Source: Lithospermum erythrorhizon
Lineage: Eukaryota > Streptophyta > Magnoliopsida > Boraginales > Boraginaceae
DNA: 64,000 bases
Assembly (NCBI GenBank): GCA_019722365.1
Contig: JADFUC010002295.1
Location: forward strand, 806,001-870,000
Direction of reading: 5' to 3'
The translations under genes were made by a program, and so were the position numbers. The first letter of the stretch is position 1, and each line of letters opens with the position of its first letter. Positions 49,701-60,455 of the stretch are shown here, piece by piece. The notes beneath the pieces were generated by a model. That model saw nothing but the letters and a program-made list of their open reading frames with translations. It made no database searches and was not told the DNA's origin.

Positions 49701-50309
49701 TCACTTGTCCCCTGCCCCTTCTTCTGCCCAAGCAAATGAAAAACGAAGAACAAGATCGTCTTTGTTGAGCCGAAATTGTTTTACTCCAGAATCCAAGAGA
49801 AAGGAAGCAGACTTGGTAAGTGGAGTTATGAGAACCCATAAAAGTTTTTATGTAGATTGAAGAATGAAGAAGAATCATGCTCTGCAGATTAAGCTAAAGG
49901 ATGATTTTATTAGGAAGCTTTCACAACAGCTGGAAAGAGAGAAAGTGAAGAACAACTGGCATCATAACAACTAAAGGAGCCATCACATGAGGGTATTGAG
50001 GAGCCCAGCCATGCCACCTGCTAGCAACGAGCTTTTGGGATATCACAACTGCAAACAGTCCATCTCTTGCAACTCTAAATGGAAGAAAGACCAGAAGCCA
50101 CGTTGCTAGTGAAACTACAGTAGCCCCATCTATGCTTCTCCAGGTGATTTATACATTTTCAGTATTTCTATATTCAATAAGAGGCAGCTTAAAAATTTCT
50201 CTATTCAATATGCTTTATAGATGTATTAGTGGGTATAAATTATAGTTCTTTTGTCTGTATTCTTATATATTACACTATGCAGCCTGGATTTGCTCGTCAA
50301 AAGCAATAA
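46784..50309 (+). pseudogene. KIN8A: Kinesin KIN-8A, broken copy
   Basis: The start reads MPVSTRSQFIYSSNR and RNPHYGLKE, as in plant KIN-8A. A frameshift after it hides LYRKQQKVM. Motor exons follow: FVRLRPMGKKEKDSGARCCV to EVYSTT (ends 47466) and 48030-48303 with the P-loop GATGAGKTHTM and HVVHLSYLEVYNESVRDLL. Shifted pieces STQYRAYS (about 48695), LLNKAIGIEQ/QQGNRNRTET (about 48810) and GKLSLIDLGAGSERALATDQ (about 49115, switch II with one extra codon) are next. The exon for the rest of the motor (NINRSLLALSSCI to YRNSKLTQLL) is absent. The coiled coil DQAKLLLELQKENRELRMQ and ESKRKEADL remain (49524-49816). The tail FWDITTANSPSLATLNGRKT, then PGFARQKQ, ends at 50309. The family is a plus-end-directed microtubule motor; this copy cannot make a working one as read. 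Confidence 0.85.
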
Positions 50310-52978
50310 AACCGTGGAGGCCTGAAGCATAACATCCCCTGTCCGAATGCAAACATTGAATCGACATGGTTCAGCAAACATCCTGAGGTCTCCATCTGTT
50401 TACTAATACAATCAAAGTTGCAATTTATTTATTCTTTTCGAGTATCTACGACATTGGTTTAATGGCCATTGTAAGCTAATAGTAGTTTAAATATTTGAAT
50501 TTAGGATTATTTATCTTTGGCCAGATCCTTTACTACTAGACTAATGAGTTAGATTCAGGAGTTATGTTCACTGTTCACGCCGCTAGTATACTTACCCATA
50601 ACCAAGAGTTGCATTATTTTTACCTTTTTATTTTTATCATTTTAGAAAACATAAAATTCAAACACATTGAACCAAATGTAGCCATTGATTATTAGATTAG
50701 AGACTACCAAACTAGTCTTCAGTAAGAACCTTCATAAATTTGAAAACTTAATTAGAATCATACACTTAACTAATCATACGATTTTTTATTCAAACGGTTG
50801 TCATTATCAAATTTATAAATGAGACTTTATTGTGTGAACAAAAAAATGTAGTTCAATATAATAATTGATACGGAGTGTCTTATTTTATTGATAGGAGCAA
50901 ATAATTCATAATGCAAACAACTAAAAATTAAAAATAAGTAAACAACATGAAGATACTTTAAACGATAAGTGACATTTCGACTTTTCAGATTATTTTGAGT
51001 AATGGAGTATTCGTTGCTCATGAATAATTTACGAAAACTATATTAAAAATTTATTTCAAATTTAATTATTATGAATTTTTTCATCAAATATTGTACAACA
51101 CAAATAAAATATTTATAAATAAAGCTCAACTGGTCAACTGGTAACCTAAATATATCTATCATTTGCATCTAGAATAAGATTTTTCTTTAAGTTTATTAAA
51201 TTTTCTCCAAAAATAATTAAAATAAATATTAGCTACTCACCCTCTTCTTTTGTTCTCCACCCTCCAAAATCCTCCCATTGGGGTAGGGATTTGACTTCCA
51301 TTGTATCCTTCACATGTAGACAATATTACACCAACAATATTCAATAACAATCATCTCTAAACCAATTAGTATCTTATTACATCTTCACTACATTCAACTT
51401 TACATCTTCATCATTCTTTGGTCAGCAAATGTGAGCTTATTTATTCATTTTCTTGCCCAATTGATGTTTTTATAATTTTAAGGATTTTGATTTTATTTTA
51501 TAATTTTCTAAATTTTGATGGATTTTTTGTTGAATTTTATTTTTATTTGACAATTTTCTGAAAATTGATATTTTATTAATTTATTTCTTTTGTCCAATTT
51601 TGTGAATTTTTTGATGGGTCATTGTTGAAACAAAGCTCAGTTTGCCGAAAGCAGCCCTGTGATACGCATTTGGAGTGTTGGGTTTGTTGTATTTTTATTG
51701 TTTGATTGGTTAATATATTGAGAAATTAATACTACAGTATATTTTTGAATGTATGAGTTGTCCAGCCAAGTAATTGTCTAAGCTCGGTAGATTACTGAAA
51801 GGTGTACCAAAGCAATGGCCCTAGCATATTAGATAAACTGGCGATATAACTATAAGATTAACTTGAAAGAATGGGGAACTAAAACCTAGGTGGTTATAAC
51901 TTGAGGTTAGAATATGGTAACTGTCATACCTTAATGGATATAAAGAGGGGACCTGGAGGTAATGGTATGTTGGATTGCAATGAGATGTTTATGGTTCTAG
52001 GGTGGTGGTGGGGGGTGTTTACCTCAGATCGATTAATCGTTGTGTGCGGATACCAGATTTTATGATGGGATATAAGTTACATGGCTTCTCTTTGGATTCT
52101 TGTTCAGGTTTATGTATTTGATTCATTAGTTTTATTTATAATGAAAGTTGTGTGCGAGGTATGCCCCCTTGATTTTTTACTTCTCTATCATAAATATATT
52201 TCATTGTCAGATGATTAATTATACAAAGAATCTGAAATATGGTGAATTGAATATGATGTATCTACAAAGTTGTGACTCTTACTGTCACTCATGGTTTTCA
52301 GCACTGAAAGTTCCTACCAAACCTTCTTGAAGTTTTGACTCTATTGCATCAAGTATATGTATTTAAATTGATACTGAATAAATAGGAAGAAGACGAAGAT
52401 CAACTTAAAAACCAGGCTGAAGAAGAAGGTTGAGGAATCTCCTCCATGGGTTAAGCAATTGCTCAGTTTTGTGGAGATTCCTCCCAATGTTATTATTATG
52501 AGAAGGTTTTTTTTGTTTGCATTCATGGCATGCTGGAGTGTATTGAATTCTGCTGAGGCTGGACCTGCTTTCCAGGTTTGCCCGCTGAGACATTCATGGA
52601 GCTTTAACTTCTAGATTTGACCTTGTGGTTGGCTGACTGTGGTTCCTTTTTGGTACCCGACCAGACCTGTTACAACCAACATGGACGCTGGAACTCCTAA
52701 CTTCACTGGTAGCATATTTGTTTTTGTTCGTCAGTTGTACTTTTCTTAAATGACAACCTAGTACTGGATGGATGCACATTCTGAAGTTAGACATCAAGTG
52801 TAATACATTACTTTAGTTGCTCAAACTATGATATGAACTTTTCAAAGTTGTACCTCTCTTGAAAATCTTTCACACATATTCAGATGTTCAAGAATGGTTG
52901 AGATAGAAATAGTTATCTTCATGTGAGTGTAGCACACATTTCATTTATGCTTTCATTTATATGCTTGTGTTCTTTTCT
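50310..52978. other. Intergenic DNA with exon-like pieces of unknown nature
   Basis: Mostly AT-rich DNA. The stretch 51240-51430 is pyrimidine-rich and looks like a leader, ending GCAAAT|GTGAGCTT like a donor. An open exon-like piece at 52386-52575 is listed separately. No family could be assigned to the region. Confidence 0.4.
52386..52575 (+). other. Possible internal exon of an unknown gene
   Basis: The segment is bordered by AAATAG| and CAG|GTTTGC, which fit an acceptor and donor. One frame stays open for all 63 codons: a basic start ([13 protein letters not shown]), then [20 protein letters not shown] and a hydrophobic [21 protein letters not shown] second frame is acidic ([15 protein letters not shown]) but short. 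I do not recognise either. It could be one exon of an unknown or decayed gene reaching from about 51240 to 52575 on the plus strand. Confidence 0.3.
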
Positions 52979-54768
52979 CTAACATTGGAATGATAACCTT
53001 CTGGAAACTGCATGCATGAAGATCATACTATTGAAGTAGTTAATAACTAGTTTTGTATGAGAGCTGTATATGGAGTTGGTCTCATCAGGACCTCTGAAAA
53101 CTAATGGCTGCCAATCTGAGCCTTTCGAACCTCCATAACCATAAATTGAAGGGTGTCCATCTTTTCTCAATTGAGACAGGTTTGTGACACTTAGAAGATA
53201 AACTTTGGTCGACATTTTCTTCAATACTCTCTTCAATACTGCTTCAGCTGGATGTGGTCCTCCTGGATATTTCGACTGAAGTAAGGGTTTATTCTCTCCC
53301 TTGCAGTCGTTTGCCTTTTGGTCTCCCCATGCCTTAGCATTTGAATTTTAGTTAGTATAGGTATTATAAACTAATTAGTGATAATGCAGAAAAGTTCCTC
53401 CTTTTGTACATCATTTTATGCATCGATCTTTTACAAAATTGTACTAAAATCCATTGAATGAGATCCAAGAATACTCCTGGAAGAAAAACCTTGTTTTCTA
53501 GATCAATGTTGGAGTCCACCCATCTTCCCCATGTGTTCAACCCTTTCTCGAAAGCTATCAAGCGATTCATGTCTTTAAATTTGTTGCTCCCCTCTTGAAT
53601 ATAATCCCATCTAGAAACAGAATAAGAGAATGTGATGATGCTAATTCAGTGGAAAATAAGGGTTTGGAGAGAACATACGGTTGTTGTCGTTCCTTGTGAA
53701 GCCACCAATGCCATGTATTGAAAATCAAGATGTCCCTCCCCCTCCATTTTTTCTTGCTTGTCATCGAGTTTAACTTAAGAACTCGACCAGTTTTATCGCT
53801 TACAAGATCAACTAAGAAAGAACTGCGGTGTAGGGTAATGGAAACATTGTATGCCTGCAAATGGAGGAAGGTTTTAAATTTGCAATATTGTACTATCTAT
53901 ATTGTCTAAGTTTATAACGAAAAACGAAAATATCGATTAATTTGAATAGGAGGCAGTAACAAGACTTACTGGGAACTTAAAATTGGATATATCTTTGGTT
54001 CTGGAGAGCCTGTAGTGAGCTTGAGGGAGTGCCTTGTGAAGCATGCATGTAAAAGATTGCCATTGATTCAAACTTAGTGAATCTCCAATAAACATAATCC
54101 TCTTTCCTCTGAGCCTTTCCAGCAAATATTTCCCTTCAAACCTATTATAAGCAAAAGGTTAATCTAGTCAAACTTCATAAGCAAATCGACATCAAGATTT
54201 AAATATTTTACACTAAACGAAGTAGGTCAAATATTAGTAGGAAATTGTTAGCAACTTTGACACTCTTAATTACTCATTTACTCTGAAGATATTTATGCAA
54301 CTTTTTTTGTTAATTGAGCAAAGTCGTTCATAACCATCCTCATTTGAAACGTATATTTTGTTTCTACGAGAAAAATCATTCAAATAAAAACGGATGAAGT
54401 AATTCTTGTATCTCATTTTTCATGATCTCCTAGTACTATAAATGTAGCTTAGAAAGCATAATGAATTAGTATATATTTAGTTACCTTGGTAAGTTGCATG
54501 CATTGGGTTGCCATCTATACTTGAGATACCACTTGTCCCTTCTACCATTTCCTTCACAATTAAAAGCTTTCTCCATGAAAGAGCAATCTCTTGAACTATA
54601 AATTGGGTATGAATCATCATACACCCATCTTCCTGCAAACAAATTACACTTCTGCCCTCCAATATTTCCTATCTTTGCAAGACCCTCTCCATTTATTTTG
54701 TTACAATTATTGACAAAATGAAATACTAACACTATAGTAATTCCAACATGCAACCCCAAATTTCCCAT
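52979..54768 (-). pseudogene. Trichome-birefringence-like (TBL) gene with damaged C-terminus
   Basis: TBL proteins are Golgi O-acetyltransferases for wall polysaccharides, with an N-terminal GDS block and a C-terminal DxxH block. Exon 1 (54485-54768) gives an N-terminal hydrophobic segment and the TBL-domain start ([20 protein letters not shown]). Exon 2 (53970-54141) has the GDS motif in MFIGDSLSLNQWQS. Exon 3 (from 53854) has DILIFNTWHWWLH. Exon 4 (from about 53612) gives WDYIQEGSNKFKDMNRLIAF and VDSNIDLENKVF, then loses frame after PGV. The final part has YPGGPHPAEAVLKRVLKKMS, VYLLSVTNLSQLRKDGHPSI and YGYGGSKGSD, but where DCSHWCLPGVPDTWN is expected it reads DWQPLVFRGPDETN. Two compensating indels remove the catalytic His. 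As read, the product should be inactive. Confidence 0.8.
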
Positions 54769-55990
54769 ATTACAATTTACAAAGCCACTTTCATATTACT
54801 TAGACTAGTTAGAATGCATATATATATAGTCCAAATGGGAGTGATGTTTTATTTTTTTATTTTTTACAAGAATTTTGTTTGATTAATTTTATGTTATTTG
54901 GGTCAACTACTGCAAAAGACAATAAAATAGAGGGAGATCTAAAGATGAATAATTAGAGATCAAGTCCTTTATTTTGTCAGAGATGTGAAATGTAAGATCA
55001 CGAAAGCTAGACTGTAGAGATGAAATGTCACATTTCTATAAATATATTAATAGAATTAGGATCCTTCACTAGCGGCTGTTTATATGGCACCCTCTTAACA
55101 TGAAGTCATCAACTGTGATTAATTAGCATATAGTTTAGTAAACTTTGGTTCTCATAAATATACTTCCTCCGTTCCTAAAAATTTATCCATGTTTGATTTT
55201 TTTGATAATTATACCTTTTTAACTTTAACCTTAAATATATTTGATTGTGTTATATAATATTTGATAAAAAGTATATCAATGAAAAAAATTGAAATGTATT
55301 TTTCATTGATAGCTTTCATCAAATATTATACAAGACAAACAAAATATCATTAAAATTTCTTAAAAAATACAGCAAAATCAAAAGCTACAATTTTAATGAA
55401 TCTAGGATAAGAAATAAGACAAGATCAAAAAATAATCTTTTAACAAGAACGGAGTGAAAGATAGACATGCATCACATATTCTATCTTTGATTTATTTTAT
55501 ATGTCCACCATGCATGTCTAAAGTATTCAGGGTTGCTCTGTGGCATTAACAATGAAAATAAATCACCCAAGAGTTCTAAACACCATCAAGAACTTAAAAA
55601 CAACTGGAAATAATGAAGAACTCAATTATATTCATTGATTACAAAACTTAGTCACATAAACATCATTCATAACTGAAGTTTGGAGACTGCAAAACCATAA
55701 ACTAGGTATCTGATTCTCATATCAGGTGTAACTATGTATAATATTACAAACATAACTCTCAGTCAACGAGGACGGCGGGGAGCTCTCTCCAACGGGAGCT
55801 CCCACATCACTTTATTCTATCCAGCAACCGGAAAACAACAACTATATGATGAATAAACGTCATGGAGGGCGAAGACAAGGCATTTAAATGGACCCAACCA
55901 TCTCAGATCAAACAAACTAGCTAAATGTATCAGTTTCTGATAGTTAAGTACATGAAATAACTGACTCATACAAAAAAGAATTACAAACAC
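54769..55990. other. Intergenic DNA between the TBL and ACS pseudogene copies
   Basis: AT-rich DNA with a degenerate Stowaway-like element (55163-55461). The left end is the promoter side of the TBL gene, and the right end the 3' flank of the decayed ACS copy. No gene is supported. Confidence 0.5.
55163..55461. mobile_element. Degenerate Stowaway-like MITE
   Basis: TA-flanked ends CTTCCTCCGTTCCTAAAA and AACAAGAACGGAGTGAAAG are imperfect inverted repeats. The interior is AT-rich, with an internal partial inverted repeat (TATAATATTTGAT versus ATCAAATATTATA) that would fold into a long hairpin. Confidence 0.5.
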
Positions 55991-58472
55991 TTAGGCATCT
56001 GCAAGTGCGATAAGTTGATCAACCACTCCAGGATCTGCCAGTGTGCTTGTGTCCCCAAGCTCATCTAACTGCCTGGAAGCTATTATTTTCCTCAAAAATC
56101 CTTCTCTCATTATTTTTTCACTTTTAAATAATCAGGCTCATGGATTCTATCAGGAGCTGCGAATGCTCCAATCTGCATTAAATATAGACATAACAGTTAC
56201 GCATAAATATGATATCAAGATCGATTTGCACTAGTCCTTTATTATTGTTTCTGTTGTACATACCTGAGTTCTTACTGTTGTTACAAGACTTTTACGGAGG
56301 TCTTCACTATATGGAACACCTTCGACTAATGTTACAAATGCGTATATACCTTGTCCTTTAACCTGAATGCAATTGTAAAACAGAAAGATAATTTTTGGGA
56401 AGATGGTCCTGTTCAACACTAAATCCTGCACATTGGGGTGTGAAACTAGAGCGGATTCAACTTCTGCAGTGCCAATACGGTGTCCACTGCACCAAAAAGA
56501 GAAAACGAAGGTAAAACCCGACTTATATAATCGAATACTTGTTTTCCTGGATAACATGGTTATGGAATAAAAGAATCATGCTTCAATTTCGAAACAATAT
56601 ATGATATGTTGAATGACATGAATGTAGTGAATGTCTTATAGAGCTTGAAAATTGTAGAACATTACCTAACGTTGATTAAGACCATTTCAATTTTCCTGTT
56701 AGCCAGTAGTAACTACCTTTTGTCTTCTACAAACAAAATCTGAAATTAGATCTGACCTCTCCGCTAAAATAAAGAGTTAACATAAATCCATCGAGAAACA
56801 GATGGACACCTGCTGCAGCCATCACCACTAAAATAATATCCAGGGAAAGCGCCGAAGTATGCTGTCTCATATCTTTCATGATCTCCATACAGAGTTCGAA
56901 ATGCGCCAGGCCATGAACTTCTGACACATAAGTATCCACTGCATTCACCTTCTATCTCAGAACCTTTCTCATCAACAATGACGGGCTGCAGTCATAATAC
57001 AAAATATGTAACCATTGATGACCGGTAAGAATTTCCACTCAGACAAGGACACGAAATAAAAATTACTAGGATAATGTAGGGAGGTAACAATTAAAAAGTG
57101 CATGGTGAAATGTCATAAATGTCTCTGTAAAAGCAATGCACAGAGTGAATTTAGGAAACTGCCTCAGAACCAATCCTACTATAATTCAGGATGATCATCA
57201 TGAACAAGCTAAGAACCCATGCACTTGATTACAGGCTCACCGACGCCCTGCAAGGACACGTATGATTTGCGCGAGTAGCGGTTTTTTCATATGCTGCAAA
57301 AGTATAAACAAGAATAAGCTTCTAACCGTATTACGTTATCTCACTTGATCTCACCTTGCTGGTCTTCCGCTAGAAATCACTAATAATATATTTTAAAATA
57401 AGTTAATACTGGCCAGACCTCATCTGTCAACAAGATGAGGGAATTCGCACCAGTGTTGGTGCAGTGTAGAATATTGACACCTTAAATTGTCAACGATCTC
57501 CCAACATCGTAATTAGCATTTGATAATTTGAGCCTGCAGACGAGATAGGAATGACAAGACAAGCTGCAGAAGTCGGAGCTTGAGACTTCAAAGCCTAGAA
57601 ACAATGACGCAACAAAGTTTATCTGTGCATGGTCACACAATTAGTTTTTGCATTTACAAATTGAAATTATTCACACTTTCATTTATATCATGGTAATTTT
57701 AGACAATGAAAATACATTAAGTCTTAAATGTATTTACCCCTTCATAGACCACAACAGCAGTCTGCTGAGGAGAGGTCCATATGCAATAAGCAGTTCAGAC
57801 CAACCACAGTCTGTACACCTGAGAGAGCACAAAGCCAAGGATAAATATACATTGTCCACAAGAAGCAAAAATCATTGATCATATTTATAGTGTCACCATA
57901 ACATATTTGTTGTCCAGATACTTAAAATGTTGTTGCTGCGGTATACTATATATTCTCCAGCTGTGCACAATAACCCTTTAATATCAATCAAACAAGAACT
58001 GTTAGTAACCGGAGAGATGAAATAACAACATTGTAGAATCCAAAGGATTAAAGATGGCTGAAGTCCCTTACATCAATAGAGATCCAAGATCACACCAATA
58101 TCGCTCTAGTTAACCTGCCACCAAATGTCCTGGCCTTTCCTATAGCCAAATCATTCCATAAGTTAAGATATACAAACATGAGAAAGATAAGATTAAGATT
58201 GTGTGTTAAGAACCCATTCCATATCAAAAAACTATCAGAGAGAAAAGATGTAAAGACCAGGAAAGCCTCAGTTGGCCTTGAACAAGATAGGCATTTTTTT
58301 AATATGGACAGTACAGACTTAAATGGATTCCAATATCTATTTGAAAGACAAGGAGCACACTCCGCAGGTTTGAGTTATACCTCTAATTCATATCTTCTAC
58401 GGAGTATTACCAATATTTCCGTAGGTTTGAATATCTACCATGACTTATGAGTTTCAAAATCTCAATGTATTA

Positions 58473-58641
58473 CTCCCTCCATCCCATGAAGATTGTCCAC
58501 TGTCACTCTTTTCTTATTTCCCATAACTTGTCCCATTTAACCAACATTTGCATGCTTTTTGGAGTTAGATCGACTTTAACTAGTTATCTCTTAATTTTTT
58601 GAAAAAGTCAAAACTGGACAATCTTCATGGGATGGAGGGAG
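58473..58641. mobile_element. Stowaway MITE, complete
   Basis: The inverted termini are nearly perfect: the left is CTCCCTCCATCCCATGAAGA followed by TTGTCCA, and the right end is its complement (TGGACAATCTTCATGGGATG, then GAGGGAG). Both sides carry the TA target duplication. Length 169 bp, non-coding. It sits inside the region where the second ACS copy has decayed. The lone end at 12607 belongs to the same or a close family. Confidence 0.9.
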
Positions 58642-59937
58642 TAATATTTTATCAGACATCAGAATATTTACAGGTCCCACAGAAACCTTTAAGTTCCACT
58701 TATAAATTAAAATTACTTAAGGCCGCTTGAAATCTGTAGGAAGCTTTTGTTTGGGGATGGGAATGAGTTAGCTTAGTTTCTCTTCTATGTTAACATATTG
58801 GCACTTGGTTAGAAACCTAATCGCGATCAGATGATCAATCATTTGTCACCCTGACCGCCTAATCTTACTATTAAATCCTTAAGGCAGCAGTCTCAGATTA
58901 TCTGGTAAGCAAGAAAGACAATATTGGTTAAACACCTAATTACCGCACCTATAGCAACACCTTTCTGAGTGGATTCTGCAAGGGCGGCATCAACTATGTG
59001 CTTGAGATTGATGAGCTTGGGTCCTCTCATCACCGCATTGCAAGTCAAGATTACCTTTGGTTTACAGTCCACAATTCTTTGTGAAAGAGATTCAGCCGAG
59101 AATCCAGCAAAAACAACCTGCATCGGTAAAAAAGAACTCAAAATATCATTAATCTGATCGACAAACAGGATGATAAAACAGTAAAAACACAATGGTGTAA
59201 GTACCGAGTGAACAGCACCAATACGAGCACAAGCAAGCATAGCAATAGGAAGCTCCATAAGCATTGGCAAGTATATAACAACAGCATCACCCTTGCGTAC
59301 ACCAGCATCTTTCAAGTAATTTGCAAGCTGAAGGCCAATAAAAATTAAACAAAGAAATGAACTACTAATAGCGGAATAAACTCTCCCACTAGGAGCACCG
59401 TCTTTTAGAAGTACTGATCATATATCTGCTCTTTGACATATCAAAACGAACCTGACAAACTTTCTCCAGCAGTTGGTTGTAAGTCAAGGAGCCATCACAT
59501 CCAGGCTCATTTCCCTCCCAAAGAAGAGCAATTTTGTCACCGTTTCCAGATTCAATATTTCTATCCAAACAGTTGTAGCAAATGTTGGTAATGCCACCTT
59601 TGAACCACTGCACATCAACAACACAAATGTTTGAAAAATGATTTATAAAAGGATATGGTAAAATTACTAATGCAATAAAGGTCACAACTTTAGAAGAACA
59701 ATTACAGACCTCAATGTTGATTCTCCCTTTTCGAACATCGAAGTTCTCAGAACATACTTGTTTTCCCCATTTCCCTTTCCAATAAAACTCTGATGCAATA
59801 TCCGACCAAAAACCGGCTGGATCTTCAACTGACCTTCTATACATCTCTAAATACTATTGTAATTACAAAAAAAAAAACCATCAACAACAATGCATCTACA
59901 TCATCAAAATTCAAAAGAACAAAGGAAAACATTAACA

Positions 59938-60000
59938 TTAACATGCCCCGATGCCTTTGAAGAGGCTCCCGCCTAAGCGGGGTAGGGGGTTGGATACTAC
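59938..60000. repeat. Dispersed hairpin-containing repeat, copy 2
   Basis: The core ACATGCCCCGATGCCTTTGA, then AGAGGCTCCCGCCTAAGCGG is the reverse complement of the repeat at 26795-26870. It lies in the first intron of ACS copy 2. The CCCGCCTAAGCGGGG part is a 5-bp-stem hairpin. Confidence 0.55.
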
Positions 60001-60455
60001 GCAACCTTAGCCGTGTGATAAGAAAATAAAACATGAAAAAACTCACAAAAAGAAGAGACCTTTTGGGGTGATGAAACAAGAGCATTTTGGGAAAACTCTT
60101 GGCTTGGAAATACAAGATCATCCTCCTCAGAAGCAAGAGCCTCACCCAAAATGACAGCATTCAATCTTGGTATTTTTCCAGCTCCAGAAGGCAAAATAGA
60201 CAATGACTCAACATGTCTAAGGTGGTTTGAAGTTGTCATACTTTTTATACCAACACCACCATTTCCTACACCATTACCATCTAAAGAATCATCCATCATC
60301 ATCTTTCTCCTTGAATGATCGATACGCTTCGACTTGAATAACTCGACTCGAAATCTTAATTTTAAGCTCGATCGGTTCCGAGACAACGCAGGTGGTGTAT
60401 GGAATAAAGGCAGATCCAAGGTTCTTGAATTGACCAAACAATGATTCTTTGACAC

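Larger units (their letters stand above)
55991..60455 (-). pseudogene. ACS: Acetyl-CoA synthetase copy 2: intact 5' half, decayed 3' half
   Basis: Five clean in-phase exons: 60060-60455 (transit-peptide-like start MSKNHCLVNSRTLDL, then LPSGAGKIPRLNAVILGEAL), 59710-59853 (YRRSVEDPAGFWSDIASEFY), 59452-59607 (WFKGGITNICYNCLDRN), 59205-59327 (VRKGDAVVIYLPMLMELPIA) and 58900-59119 (VFAGFSAESLSQRIVDCKPK). The match then breaks after KGVAIG. Only ruined pieces follow: GQDIWWQ (about 58130), GLLCTAGEYIVYRS (about 57970), CTDCGWSELLIAYGPLLS (about 57810), CWEIVDN (about 57510), RKSYVSLQGVGEPV (about 57270), a good exon [20 protein letters not shown] (56810-56990), [18 protein letters not shown] and [20 protein letters not shown]. 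The last exon lost the catalytic PKTRSGK block. The nucleotide-binding TSGSTGKPKG motif was not found. Functional ACS makes acetyl-CoA from acetate in plastids; this copy should not. Confidence 0.85.
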
